Under the pieces are notes generated by a model. It had not been told where the DNA came from. It ran no database searches and was given only the letters and a program-made list of their open reading frames with translations. Positions 35,001 through 44,783 of a stretch of 64,000 bases of DNA are shown piece by piece. This stretch comes from an uncultured Lachnospiraceae bacterium (GTDB lineage Bacteria; Bacillota; Clostridia; Lachnospirales; Lachnospiraceae). Where the stretch lies: contig CALWQT010000001.1 of NCBI GenBank assembly GCA_944383765.1, positions 558,001-622,000 of the forward strand, given 5' to 3'. A program made the translations under genes and the position numbers. How positions within the stretch are numbered: position 1 is the stretch's first letter; the number at the start of each line of letters is the position of its first letter.

Positions 35001-36329
35001 TCACGGTGTCAGCCTGTTCATATCTCTTGGAAACAGACTTCCTTCTCTCACATTGTCTTCCCCGATCAGCTGGACCGTCAAACGTTCCAGACCAATTCCC
35101 AGGCCTCCATGGGGAGGCATTCCGCACCGGAATGCTTCCAGATATTCTTCCATTCCTTCTCCCGTCATTCCTCTGGACTCCAGCTTTCTCATCAGCTGTC
35201 CGTAATCGTGGATTCTCTGACCTCCTGTGGTGATTTCCAGTCCTTTATATAACAGATCAAAACTAAGGGTATAACGTCTGTCTTCCGGGTCATCCATGGC
35301 ATAGAACGGTCTTTTTTTAGAAGGATAATGGGTAATAAATACAAAGTCACTTCCCAGATAGTCTTTTGCATATTTACCGATCAGCTGCTCTTCCTCCGGT
35401 TCCAGATCATACGGAGCTTTCACAGGTCTTCCATATGCCTGGGATACCAGTTTTTTCGCTTCTTCAAAAGGCAGAGCCGGGATACTGTCGATCTTTGGTG
35501 TCTGACAGTCCAGCAGCCTCAGTTCCTCTCCGTACTCTCTGTCTAACAGCCCCATCATATAACGCAGCATTTCCGTTTCCATTCCCATTACATCTTCCAT
35601 GCCCTGTATATATCCCATTTCAAAATCCAGGCTGGTATATTCATTCAAATGCCTTCTGGTATTGTGCTTTTCTGCCCGGAATACCGGCCCTGTTTCAAAT
35701 ACCCGGTCAAATACCCCCACCATCATCTGCTTATAAAACTGAGGGCTTTGTGCCAGGACCGCTGGCTGGTGAAAGTAGCTGAGTTTAAAAATATTGGCTC
35801 CTCCTTCTGCTCCCTTTGCCCCGATTTTGGGCGTATGAATTTCTGTAAAACCCTGACTGTACAAAAAATCACGGAACCCTCGGACCATTCCTTCCTGTAT
35901 CCGGAATTTTGCCCGTTCTCTGATGTTTCTTAAGGAAATTGCCCGATGGTCCAGTCTGGTTTCCAGAGAAGCGTTCATCTTCCATTTATCTACCGGTAAA
36001 GGCATGGGAGCTGATGGAGAAGAAAGCACCCTAATATCCGAACTATGGATCTCTGCCCCATGAGGAGCCCTTGCCTCCTTTTTCAGAATTCCTGTTATCC
36101 GCACGGTACAGCCTTCTTTTATTTCCTTCTCTCCTCCAAAACCGGTCTTCTCAAACACGGTCTGAAACAGTCCTTCTCTCTGCCTCAGAATCACAAACAC
36201 CACTTCCCCCATATCCCTTATTTTGTGCACAGCCCCTTCCACTGTTACGCTTTTTCCTTCCAGTTCCGGTGCCTTCAACTGAGAAATCCTATAGGTTTCC
36301 GCTGCTTTCAATCCTGTTATACGTTCCAT
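35001..36329 (-). CDS. aspS: archaeal-type aspartyl-tRNA synthetase, probably non-discriminating (Asp/Asn)
   Basis: Charges tRNA(Asp) and, if non-discriminating, tRNA(Asn) with aspartate, which GatCAB then amidates. 442 aa, the short AspRS2 type without the GAD insertion of bacterial AspRS (about 590 aa). N-terminal OB-fold anticodon domain; class II motifs 2 (GPVFRAEKHNTRRHLNEYT) and 3 (GGLGIGLERLTVQL). The ATG at 36329 has AAAGGAGG eight bases away; an ATG at 36335 is too close. The operon with gatCAB and the Asn-reading T-box support the indirect Asn-tRNA(Asn) route. AsnRS is a less likely alternative. Confidence 0.9.
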   Translation of the reverse strand: MERITGLKAAETYRISQLKAPELEGKSVTVEGAVHKIRDMGEVVFVILRQREGLFQTVFEKTGFGGEKEIKEGCTVRITGILKKEARAPHGAEIHSSDIRVLSSPSAPMPLPVDKWKMNASLETRLDHRAISLRNIRERAKFRIQEGMVRGFRDFLYSQGFTEIHTPKIGAKGAEGGANIFKLSYFHQPAVLAQSPQFYKQMMVGVFDRVFETGPVFRAEKHNTRRHLNEYTSLDFEMGYIQGMEDVMGMETEMLRYMMGLLDREYGEELRLLDCQTPKIDSIPALPFEEAKKLVSQAYGRPVKAPYDLEPEEEQLIGKYAKDYLGSDFVFITHYPSKKRPFYAMDDPEDRRYTLSFDLLYKGLEITTGGQRIHDYGQLMRKLESRGMTGEGMEEYLEAFRCGMPPHGGLGIGLERLTVQLIGEDNVREGSLFPRDMNRLTP

Positions 36330-36400
36330 CCTCATTTCCTCCTTTTGCTGCTCCGGTCCTTTCTCCCATTAACCACTTGGACCCTTGATCCAGACAAATA

Positions 36401-36443
36401 AAAAAGTCCCGGAACATTCATAGTTTCATGAATCTTCCGGGAC
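36401..36443 (-). terminator. T-box terminator hairpin
   Basis: Minus-strand GTCCCGGAA and TTCCGGGAC arms with an inner ATTCAT/ATGAAT stem, followed by TTTTTT. Alternative to the T-box antiterminator. Confidence 0.9.
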
Positions 36444-36765
36444 GGGAGTTTTTCGTTCCCGCGGTACCACCCGCATTGCAGTCACAAACATAACATCTGT
36501 TTCTGCCTCTCTTGAAGACGCCGCACGCAAACCGGCCTGCTTTTTCAGACCTCCTTGCCTGCTGCCGGGCCAACACCCGCAACGCCTTCCCGCTTAACGC
36601 GCAGTCCACGTGCTGCCCTACTGAACGTTCAGACAGCCGGCTCCGGAGTGTTCCCATCCTTTTTCTTTCCTGCAGCCGCTCTCAGTCGGTGACGCCCGCT
36701 TCCTGTCGGTGTTCCAAAGGTGAGTCTCCTTCTTTGCCTTTCCTGAATATTGTTTGATATTCTTT
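36401..36765 (-). promoter_or_regulatory. T-box riboswitch controlling aspS-gatCAB
   Basis: Minus-strand leader with all main T-box parts: stem I closed by GGAG/CTCC, AG-bulge region GACTGAGAG, apical GGCTGCAGG, specifier loop GGGAACACTCC (36645-36655), the T-box sequence GGGTGGTACCGCG at 36460-36472, and a terminator at 36401-36443. The specifier reads AAC (Asn, 36650-36652) followed by A, and with a one-base shift GAA (Glu, 36651-36653). Uncharged tRNA should stabilise the antiterminator and switch the operon on. Confidence 0.9.
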
Positions 36766-36775
36766 ATGAATCCGT

Positions 36776-36804
36776 ATTATAGTAAGTCTATTTTTTGTTG
36801 TCAA
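36776..36804 (-). promoter_or_regulatory. consensus promoter of the T-box operon
   Basis: Minus-strand TTGACA, 17-base spacer, TATAAT: a perfect sigma-A match about 10 bases before the leader begins. Confidence 0.9.
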
Positions 36805-36856
36805 GCCTTTTTTTGTTTTTTATCAATTTTTCCAGCAGATTAACTGTATAATTTTA

Positions 36857-37402
36857 TCAGGCATTGTCATAAAGCATCAAAATCATCTGTGCCGATTCCG
36901 CCATGGTTCTTCCCATTTCCATGCTCCTTTTCTGCAGATAACGGTGCGCTTCCATTTCCGACAAACGATTTCTCTCCATCAAAAGTTCTTTCGCTTTCCG
37001 GATCGTCCGTTCCTCCTCCATATCTCTTCTGTGTCCTGGGGCTTTCTTCCGAATCCTTCCAGCTTTCTCATCCTGCATCATCGCCACCGTATTAATCAGA
37101 TCTCCTATCCTGATAGGCGAAGCAATGGTAATGATTCCATCCGGACATTCAGAAAGATTTGACTGGGAACCGATCACCATCATTTCCATTTCTTCCGGCA
37201 GATATTCTCTTAATTCTGTACAATGCATATCTTTCAGGCGAACGCCGGAAATAACAATTCCCTTTTCCAAAAGTCCTGCCTCACGCAGGATCTGCGCTCC
37301 TGAAGCACAGAGGATGACATCCTGAAAACCATACTTTTCCAGAGCTTTCTGTATTCTTTTTCTATCTTCTTCCCTGGAAAACCCAATGATGATATCCTTC
37401 AT
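36857..37402 (-). CDS. ANTAR-domain RNA-binding response regulator (AmiR/NasT type)
   Basis: Transcription antiterminator. 181 aa. Residues 1-115 form a receiver-like domain (IIIGFSREEDRKRIQKALE; VISGVRLKDM) that lacks the usual phospho-acceptor Asp pair at the N-terminus, so it may not be phosphorylated. Residues 125-181 form the ANTAR helix bundle: RTIRKAKELLMERNRLSEME, AHRYLQKRSMEMGRTMAE, with the conserved Ala and Arg positions. It is the last gene of pyrG-gltB-gltD-glnA. Candidate RNA targets are the hexaloop hairpins in the pyrG and glnN leaders. Confidence 0.88.
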   Translation of the reverse strand: MKDIIIGFSREEDRKRIQKALEKYGFQDVILCASGAQILREAGLLEKGIVISGVRLKDMHCTELREYLPEEMEMMVIGSQSNLSECPDGIITIASPIRIGDLINTVAMMQDEKAGRIRKKAPGHRRDMEEERTIRKAKELLMERNRLSEMEAHRYLQKRSMEMGRTMAESAQMILMLYDNA

Positions 37403-37437
37403 CCTCTTCCTCCTGCAAATACTCCCTCTCCCTTACT

Positions 37438-38721
37438 TTAATACCGGCACAGGTAATTCTGAAGTTCCCATTCTGTCACCTGACGGCTATAGTTATCCCA
37501 CTCTTCTTCCCTGCATTCCATATAGCGCCGAAATAAATCCTGCCCCAATACATCTCTGACAAATAGGTCTTCAGCCATATAGTCCAAAGCTTCTCCCAGA
37601 TTACCCGGCAGTCTGCCCATGGATTTCCCTTCTGGAATCTGCGTCTGATTCTGGATTCCGGAAAATCCGGCTTCCAGGCAAAGAGCAAGAAGCAGATATG
37701 GGTTAGAAGAACCATCTGCCCCTCTGTATTCCACCCTGGTTCTCCTTCCCCTGACAGGTGGAATACGGATCAGACTGTTCTCCCTTCTGGAAGACCAGGA
37801 AATCTCTGTAGGGGCTTTTGTTCCTGCTACCAGTCTTTTATAAGAATTGATCAGAGGATTTGCCACTGCTGTTATCCCTTTCATATGCTCCAGCAGTCCT
37901 CCCGCAAACCATACCGCTTCTCTGGAAAAGGTCCCGTTCTCAGTTCCTGCAAATATATTCTTCCCATTTTTATACAGCATAAAATGCAGATGTATCCCGG
38001 AACCTTCCGCATCTCCTAAAGGTTTTGGCATAAAAGTAGCGTGAAGTCCATGACGTTTTGCTACAGAACGTACGATTGTCTGGAATGTCATGATTCCGTC
38101 TGCCGCTTCCATCAGCCGCATCTGTCTCAGATCGATTCCATGCTGTCCCGGAGAAATTTCATGTCTGGAAGCTTCTACCTCCACGCCCATTTCTTCCAAA
38201 GCCTGTACCATCTCTCTTCTGGCACTCTCTCCAAGATCTCTGGGATTTGCATCCAGATAACCTGCCTTTTCATGAGTCAGCACAGTAGCCTGCCCATCAT
38301 CATCTGTGTGGAACAAAAAGAACTCACATTCCGGACGAACGAACAATTCATATCCCTCAGCTGACGCTCTTTCCTGAGCTTTTCTTAAAATTCCTCTGGA
38401 ATCTTCCTCATAAGGTGTCCCATCTTCTCTGTAAAGACTGCATATCATACGCCCCACATTTCCCGGCTGGCTTTTCCAGGGAAGGATTGCAAACGTAGCC
38501 GGATCTGGTTTCAGCATCAGTTCTACTCCGTCTTCCCCGTCCATTCCCGTCAGAAAAGAACCATCCACAAAAAAAGGTTCTTCCTTCAGCCTGGCTAGTT
38601 TGGACGGCGTTACCGCAATATTCTTTAAAATCCCATTGGTATCTGTAAACTGAAGGTAGACCGACTCCACCCCTTCATCTTCAATTTCCCTGATCACCTG
38701 TTTAAATGCTTCCTGATCCAT
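37438..38721 (-). CDS. glnA: glutamine synthetase type I
   Basis: ATP-dependent amidation of glutamate. 427 aa, the GSI-alpha size, without the adenylylation loop of GSI-beta. Blocks: VDGSFLTGMDGEDGVELML, RPECEFFLF, EVEASRHEISPGQHGIDLR, GSGIHLHFMLYKNGKN, NSYKRLVAGTKAPTEISW and the Arg-rich RIPPVRGRRTRVEYRGAD. It overlaps the end of gltD by 20 bases, with GGAGGACAGAAG before ATG 38721. With gltBD it forms the GS-GOGAT cycle in one transcript; a second, type III enzyme is encoded divergently at 46735. Confidence 0.94.
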   Translation of the reverse strand: MDQEAFKQVIREIEDEGVESVYLQFTDTNGILKNIAVTPSKLARLKEEPFFVDGSFLTGMDGEDGVELMLKPDPATFAILPWKSQPGNVGRMICSLYREDGTPYEEDSRGILRKAQERASAEGYELFVRPECEFFLFHTDDDGQATVLTHEKAGYLDANPRDLGESARREMVQALEEMGVEVEASRHEISPGQHGIDLRQMRLMEAADGIMTFQTIVRSVAKRHGLHATFMPKPLGDAEGSGIHLHFMLYKNGKNIFAGTENGTFSREAVWFAGGLLEHMKGITAVANPLINSYKRLVAGTKAPTEISWSSRRENSLIRIPPVRGRRTRVEYRGADGSSNPYLLLALCLEAGFSGIQNQTQIPEGKSMGRLPGNLGEALDYMAEDLFVRDVLGQDLFRRYMECREEEWDNYSRQVTEWELQNYLCRY

Positions 38722-40219
38722 CTTCTGTCCTCCTTCCCGCTTCCAGATTCGAATATCCCATCAGAGACCTGTCCACTTCCCAGGCAGTTTCCAGGCCTTC
38801 CCTGATAGCCCACACTACCAATGACTGTCCTCTTCTCATATCTCCTGCAGTAAAGACTCCTGGCACGTTAGTTTCGTGGCTTCCTTCTGCCTTCATGGTT
38901 CTCCCACGGCTGTCCAGTTTCACGCCAAAGCCTTCTGCAACATACTCCTCAGTCCCGGTAAAACCGGCTGCGATCAGAACAAGATCGGCCGGAATTTCCT
39001 TTTCCGTCCCAGCTTTCGGGACCATCTGCAGTTTTCCAAGATTCTGTCTGGGTTCCAGCTCTACAGTCCTGACTTTCGTCACATTTCCCTGTTTTCCCTG
39101 AATAAATTCCGTCACTGTAGTAGCATATTTTCTCGGATCTGTTCCATAGACCGCTGCTGCTTCTTCCTGCCCATAATCTGTCTTTTTTATTCTGGGCCAT
39201 TCCGGCCATGGATTATCTTCCTTTCTGGACACAGGCGGTTCCGGCATCATTTCAAGTTGGATCACGGATTTTGCTCCTAACCGTATGGCTGTACCCACAC
39301 AATCATTGCCTGTGTCTCCGCCTCCTATGACCACCACCCGTTTTCCCTTTACCCTGGGATATTTTTTATCTTTTAAATCAGAATCCAGCAGGCTTTTGGT
39401 TACCATAGAAAGGAAATCCACCGCAAACAGAATGCCTACTGCTTCTCTGCCAGGTACAGAAATATCCCTGGCTTTTCCTGCTCCGCACGCAAGTATCACC
39501 CGGTCATAATCTTTCATAACCTGCTCCCCACTTAGGTCACGGGTGACGTCCACTCCTGTGACCATGCGGATCCCTTCTTTTTCCATCAGGCGTATGCGCC
39601 TTTTTACCACAGATTTGTCCAGTTTCATGTTGGGAATTCCATACATTAACAATCCGCCGGGCCGGTCATGTTTTTCAAATACGGTTACCTCATGTCCCCG
39701 TTTATTCAGCCAATACGCAGCAGCCAGGCCTGCAGGCCCGCTCCCCACCACCGCTACCTTTTTCCCGGTGCGTACTTTTGACGGCTCCGCTTTTACCCAT
39801 CCTGAGGCAAACGCATTCTCTATGATCTGCAATTCATTTTCCTTTGTGGATACCGGCTCCCCATAAAGGCCGCAGGTACAGGCCGCCTCACAGAGTGCCG
39901 GGCATACTCTGCCTGTAAATTCCGGGAAACAATTGGTTTTGGAAAGTCTTTCATATGCCTGCTCCCAGTTTCCCGTGTATACCAGATCATTAAATTCCGG
40001 TATCAGATTCCTTAACGGACAGCCTGATACCATTCCATTTAACTCCACAGCAGACTGGCAGAACGGAACTCCGCAATCCATACACCTGCCTCCCTGAAGC
40101 TGCTGCCTGTCTTTCGGAAGAAGGCTGTGAAATTCTTTAAAATTCCCTGACCGTTCTGCAGGAGAAAGGATTTTTCCATGTTCCCTCTCATAATCTAAAA
40201 ATCCTGTAGGCTTTCCCAT
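38702..40219 (-). CDS. gltD: glutamate synthase small subunit (NAD(P)H)
   Basis: Electron-delivery subunit of glutamate synthase. 505 aa. N-terminal Fe-S cysteines in CMDCGVPFCQ, GCPLRNLIPEFND and RVCPALCEAACTCG; FAD turn VAVVGSGPAGLAAAYWL; NAD(P)H turn VVVIGGGDTGNDCVGTA; C-terminal GVFTAGDMRRGQSLVVWAI. Two bases separate it from gltB, with the ribosome binding site GGGAGGTG inside the gltB end. Complete. Confidence 0.96.
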   Translation of the reverse strand: MGKPTGFLDYEREHGKILSPAERSGNFKEFHSLLPKDRQQLQGGRCMDCGVPFCQSAVELNGMVSGCPLRNLIPEFNDLVYTGNWEQAYERLSKTNCFPEFTGRVCPALCEAACTCGLYGEPVSTKENELQIIENAFASGWVKAEPSKVRTGKKVAVVGSGPAGLAAAYWLNKRGHEVTVFEKHDRPGGLLMYGIPNMKLDKSVVKRRIRLMEKEGIRMVTGVDVTRDLSGEQVMKDYDRVILACGAGKARDISVPGREAVGILFAVDFLSMVTKSLLDSDLKDKKYPRVKGKRVVVIGGGDTGNDCVGTAIRLGAKSVIQLEMMPEPPVSRKEDNPWPEWPRIKKTDYGQEEAAAVYGTDPRKYATTVTEFIQGKQGNVTKVRTVELEPRQNLGKLQMVPKAGTEKEIPADLVLIAAGFTGTEEYVAEGFGVKLDSRGRTMKAEGSHETNVPGVFTAGDMRRGQSLVVWAIREGLETAWEVDRSLMGYSNLEAGRRTEDGSGSI

Positions 40220-40221
40220 TT

Positions 40222-43200
40222 TTACACCTCCCTTTTATGTCCTGTACTTTCATAAAATGCTTCGATCTGTGCCTGTTCTCCTGTCAGTCCCCGTTCTTCC
40301 AGTTTGCTGCACAAAAGCATCACGTTTCGGTAGTCATTGGGTATAATCTTTTTAAAAAATGGCAGATATTCTTCAAAATGGTCCAGAATCCTCTGACCTT
40401 TCCTGGAACCGGTAGCTTTTACATGGTCCCGGATCAGACCGTTCAATTCCTGGCGGTCATACCGGTTTTCCACTTTTTCCATGGATACCATTCCCTGGTT
40501 CAGATGGCGGTAAAGTTCTCTGTCTTCATCCAGCACATAGGCGATTCCGCCGCTCATACCGGCAGCAAAATTTTCTCCTGTTTTTCCCAGGACAACCACT
40601 CTCCCTCCCGTCATATATTCACAGCCGTGATCGCCTACTCCCTCCACTACGGCTCTGACACCGGAATTCCGTACACAAAACCGTTCACCTGCCACTCCGT
40701 TGATATACGCGGCGCCACCGGTAGCACCATACAAGGCCACATTCCCAATGATAATATTCTGCTCCGGCTCATACTCCGCCTCTTTTGGCGGATAAACTGC
40801 CAGGATACCTCCTGATAGCCCTTTTCCGAAATAATCGTTACTGTCCCCTTCCAGCTTCAGAGTTAAGCCCTTGGGAATAAAAGCCCCAAAGCTCTGTCCT
40901 CCCGCTCCTCTGCATATTACCGTACAGGTATGGTCCGGCAGTCCTTCCTTATATCTCCTGGTAATCTCTGACCCCAGAATCGTTCCAAAAGCTCTGTCCC
41001 TGTTGGATACCTGGACAGACAAGGAGGAAGGCTCCCCTGTCTCCAGGGAATGTCTGAACGCTTTCAGCAATACTTTTTCATCTAAAGATTGTTCCAGATG
41101 GAATTCATAAGAATTTTCCGGTTTAAATACGACTCCAGTTCTATTATTTTGTAAGATAGCCGACAAATCCAGTTTATCCTGACGGGTTCCATCACTTGTT
41201 TCTTTTTTTCTCAGAAGATCTGTCCGTCCTACCAGTTCCTCCAGCTTCCGTATGCCCAGAGAAGCCATATATTCCCGCAATTCTCTCGCAACAAAGACCA
41301 TGAAATTTTCCACATATTCCGGTTTACCGGCAAACCGTTTTCTCAGTTCCGGATTCTGGGTCGCAATCCCCATCGGGCAGGTATCCAGATTGCATACTCT
41401 CATCATCACACAGCCCAATGCCACCAGCGGCGCCGTAGCAAAACCGAATTCTTCTGCCCCCAGCATAGCAGCAATCGCCACGTCACGTCCGGTCATCAGT
41501 TTCCCATCGGTTTCTATCGCGACACGGTCTCTCAGCCCATTCTTCAGAAGAGTCTGATGGGTTTCCGCTACACCAAGTTCCCAGGGCAGGCCAGCATGAT
41601 AAATCGAACTTCCCGGAGCAGCTCCCGTGCCCCCATCACAGCCTGAGATCAGAACTACCTGGGCACCTGCCTTGGCCACGCCTGCCGCTACAGTTCCCAC
41701 TCCGGCTTCGCTCACCAGCTTAACTGATATTCTGGCATTCTGGTTTGCATTTTTCAGGTCAAAAATCAGCTGAGCCAGATCTTCAATGGAATAGATGTCA
41801 TGATGAGGCGGAGGTGAAATCAAACTGACTCCTGGCGTTGAATGCCGTGTCTTAGCCACCCAGGGATAAACTTTACCTGCGGGAAGATGCCCACCTTCCC
41901 CCGGCTTTGCTCCCTGTGCCATCTTAATCTGTATTTCATCAGCACTCACCAGATACCGGCTTGTTACTCCAAACCGTCCGGAAGCCACCTGCTTGATAGC
42001 GGAGCATCGATCGTACTCTGTTCCCGCAGAATCCAACCGTTCTTCACTTTCTCCACCTTCACCGGTATTGGACCTGCCTCCCAGACGATTCATGGCCACT
42101 GCCAACGCTTCATGTGCTTCCTGGGAAATAGACCCATAGGACATGGCTCCCGTCTTAAACCGTTTTACAATAGACTCCACCGGCTCCACTTCCTCCAGGG
42201 GAACTGGTTCCCGGTCCTTTGAAAATTCCAGCAGACTTCTTATGTTTCCGTAACATTCCCGATCTGCCGCTTTTGTATACTGTTTGAACAGCTGATAATC
42301 CCCTCTCTGCACCGCCTGCTGCAGCAGATGGATGGTTTCCGGATTATAGCGGTGTTCTTCCCCCTGACTCCGCATCTTATGGGTGCCTGCACTGTCAAAA
42401 GTCAGGTCAGTCCATAGGCCCAGAGGGTCAAAAGCCCTGGAATGCAGCCGCTCCCTCTCTCTAGCAATATCATCTAAGTCAATTCCTCCGATCCGGCTTA
42501 CCGTTCCGGCAAAATACCGGTTGATCACACCATCACAGATTCCTACTGCCTCAAAAATCTTTGCTCCCTGATAAGATTGAATAGTAGAAATCCCCATCTT
42601 GGAGGCAATTTTGACAATTCCATGAAGAATGGCAGAACGGTAATCTTCTTCTGCCGCCGGATAATCTTTATCCAGCAGTCCTTCGTCCACCAGCTGTTCT
42701 ACGGTTTCCAGCGCAAGATAGGGATTTACTGCGCAGGCTCCATATCCCAGAAGGGTGGCAAAGTCATGAACATTTCTGGGTTCTCCGGATTCCAGGATCA
42801 CAGCCATGGCAGTTCTCTTTTTTGTCTGGACCAGATGCTGATGTACAGCCGCAACTGCCAGAAGAGACGGAATGGCCATATGATTTTCATCGATGCCCCG
42901 GTCTGAAAGAATCAGGATTGCAGCCCCGTCCCGATATGCTTTGTCTACTTCCACAAACAGCTGTTCAATGGCCCACTCCAATCTGGCACTTCTGTAATAA
43001 GTGATCGGAACCACCGCTGTTTTCAGCTTCCCTTTCTTCAGCTCCTTCAGCTTCAGCATATCAGTATTACTTAAAATCGGCTGGCTGATTTTAAGCACCT
43101 GGCAGTTTTCCCCTTTGTCCTCCAGAAGATTACCTTCCCTTCCGGCATATACGGAAGTACTGGTCACAATTTCTTCCCGGATGGCATCAATTGGCGGATT

Positions 43201-44760
43201 GGTCACCTGGGCAAATAGCTGTTTGAAGTAATCAAACAATGGCCGATATCCTGCTGACAGTGCTGCCAGTGGGCTGTCAGCACCCATGGCACGGATTCCT
43301 TCATTTCCATGAAGCGCCATTTCCCGAATAGAGATCCTGTACTCCTCATACGTATAACCAAACGCTTTCTGAAGCTGTGCTCGCTGCTGCGGTGTATGGA
43401 CCGGCACTCTTTTGTTGGGAATCTTTAAATCTTTCAGCTCTACCAGACCACCATTCAGCCATTCTCCATATGGCTCTTTTCCCGCATAATATTCTTTTAA
43501 CTCCTCATCCTGAATGATCCTTCCCTTTCTGGTATCTACCAGAAGCATTTTCCCCGGATGAAGTCTCTCTTTGAGCACAATCTCCTCCTCCGGAACTTCC
43601 AGCACTCCCACTTCCGACGAAAGCACTACCGTACCATCTTTCAGAACATAATATCTGGAAGGACGGAGCCCGTTTCTGTCCAGTACTGCTCCCATCACGT
43701 CACCATCTGAAAATACAATGGATGCAGGTCCGTCCCAAGGTTCCATCATCGTTGCATAATACTGATAAAACTCCCTTTTTTTCTCTGACATGGCCTTATG
43801 GTTTTCCCACGGTTCCGGAATGGAAATCATCACAGCCAGAGGCAGATCCATTCCATTCATCATCAGAAATTCCAAGGTATTATCCAGCATGGCAGAATCG
43901 GAACCTTTGGCATTGACTACCGGAAAAATCTTATGCAGTTCTTCATTCAGACATGGAGATTCCATGGTTTCTTCTCTCGCCAGCATTTTATCCGCATTTC
44001 CCCGGATCGTATTGATCTCACCGTTATGGACAATCAGTCTGTTAGGATGGGCACGTTCCCAGCTGGGCTCTGTATTCGTGCTGAAACGGGAATGGACCAT
44101 GGCAATGGCTGATTCATATTCTTCTGACTGCAGGTCCTGAAAAAAGGTCCTTAGCTGTCCTACCAGGAACATTCCTTTGTACACAATGGTACGGCTTGAC
44201 AGGGAAACCACATACGTACTGTCATTGCTCTGTTCAAACACTCTCCGTATCACATAAAGTTTGCGTTCAAATTCCAGCCCTTTCTCTGTTTGTTCCGGCC
44301 GTCTGACAAATCCCTGCATGATACAGGGCATACAATTCCTGGCTTTCTCTCCCAGTACTTCCCGGTCTACCGGTACTGTCCTCCAGCCCAGGAACTCCAC
44401 CCCTTCTTTTTCCACGATTACCTCAAACATTTTCTTTGCCTGGTTTCTTTTCCATTCATCCTGAGGGAAGAAAAACATTCCGATTCCGTAATCACGCTCT
44501 TCTCCCAGCAAAATTCCTTCCTTCTCACAGGCTTTTCGGAAAAATCTGTGGGAAATCTGAAGCAGGATTCCTACTCCGTCTCCTGTTTTTCCCTCTGCAT
44601 CTTTTCCTGCTCTGTGCTCCAGATGTTCCACGATACGGAGGGCCTGGTCCACAATTTGGCGGCTCTTCCTGCCTTTCATGTTTACCACAGCACCGATTCC
44701 GCAGTTATCATGTTCAAACTGTGTCCGATAAAGTCCCTGCTGGTCTGGATATTTCCTCAT
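40222..44760 (-). CDS. gltB: glutamate synthase large subunit
   Basis: Makes two glutamates from glutamine and 2-oxoglutarate. 1512 aa, full length. N-terminal class II amidotransferase with the catalytic Cys exposed after a short propeptide (EHDNCGIGAVVNMKG, Cys near residue 20). The central and FMN-binding synthase domains follow (SGCDGGTGAAPGSSIYHAG; HQTLLKNGLRDRVAIE), with 3Fe-4S cysteines in MMRVCNLDTCPMGIATQNP. The C-terminal GXGXG beta-helix is present (GGRVVVLGKTGENFAAGMSG). Lies between pyrG and gltD. No frameshift. Confidence 0.97.
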   Translation of the reverse strand: MRKYPDQQGLYRTQFEHDNCGIGAVVNMKGRKSRQIVDQALRIVEHLEHRAGKDAEGKTGDGVGILLQISHRFFRKACEKEGILLGEERDYGIGMFFFPQDEWKRNQAKKMFEVIVEKEGVEFLGWRTVPVDREVLGEKARNCMPCIMQGFVRRPEQTEKGLEFERKLYVIRRVFEQSNDSTYVVSLSSRTIVYKGMFLVGQLRTFFQDLQSEEYESAIAMVHSRFSTNTEPSWERAHPNRLIVHNGEINTIRGNADKMLAREETMESPCLNEELHKIFPVVNAKGSDSAMLDNTLEFLMMNGMDLPLAVMISIPEPWENHKAMSEKKREFYQYYATMMEPWDGPASIVFSDGDVMGAVLDRNGLRPSRYYVLKDGTVVLSSEVGVLEVPEEEIVLKERLHPGKMLLVDTRKGRIIQDEELKEYYAGKEPYGEWLNGGLVELKDLKIPNKRVPVHTPQQRAQLQKAFGYTYEEYRISIREMALHGNEGIRAMGADSPLAALSAGYRPLFDYFKQLFAQVTNPPIDAIREEIVTSTSVYAGREGNLLEDKGENCQVLKISQPILSNTDMLKLKELKKGKLKTAVVPITYYRSARLEWAIEQLFVEVDKAYRDGAAILILSDRGIDENHMAIPSLLAVAAVHQHLVQTKKRTAMAVILESGEPRNVHDFATLLGYGACAVNPYLALETVEQLVDEGLLDKDYPAAEEDYRSAILHGIVKIASKMGISTIQSYQGAKIFEAVGICDGVINRYFAGTVSRIGGIDLDDIARERERLHSRAFDPLGLWTDLTFDSAGTHKMRSQGEEHRYNPETIHLLQQAVQRGDYQLFKQYTKAADRECYGNIRSLLEFSKDREPVPLEEVEPVESIVKRFKTGAMSYGSISQEAHEALAVAMNRLGGRSNTGEGGESEERLDSAGTEYDRCSAIKQVASGRFGVTSRYLVSADEIQIKMAQGAKPGEGGHLPAGKVYPWVAKTRHSTPGVSLISPPPHHDIYSIEDLAQLIFDLKNANQNARISVKLVSEAGVGTVAAGVAKAGAQVVLISGCDGGTGAAPGSSIYHAGLPWELGVAETHQTLLKNGLRDRVAIETDGKLMTGRDVAIAAMLGAEEFGFATAPLVALGCVMMRVCNLDTCPMGIATQNPELRKRFAGKPEYVENFMVFVARELREYMASLGIRKLEELVGRTDLLRKKETSDGTRQDKLDLSAILQNNRTGVVFKPENSYEFHLEQSLDEKVLLKAFRHSLETGEPSSLSVQVSNRDRAFGTILGSEITRRYKEGLPDHTCTVICRGAGGQSFGAFIPKGLTLKLEGDSNDYFGKGLSGGILAVYPPKEAEYEPEQNIIIGNVALYGATGGAAYINGVAGERFCVRNSGVRAVVEGVGDHGCEYMTGGRVVVLGKTGENFAAGMSGGIAYVLDEDRELYRHLNQGMVSMEKVENRYDRQELNGLIRDHVKATGSRKGQRILDHFEEYLPFFKKIIPNDYRNVMLLCSKLEERGLTGEQAQIEAFYESTGHKREV

Positions 44761-44783
44761 AAGCGTTCCCGTCCTTTCTTCTG

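Noticed and set aside
36418..36657. A 79-codon minus-strand frame.
   Set aside because: It lies fully inside the T-box leader, whose RNA motifs explain the sequence.
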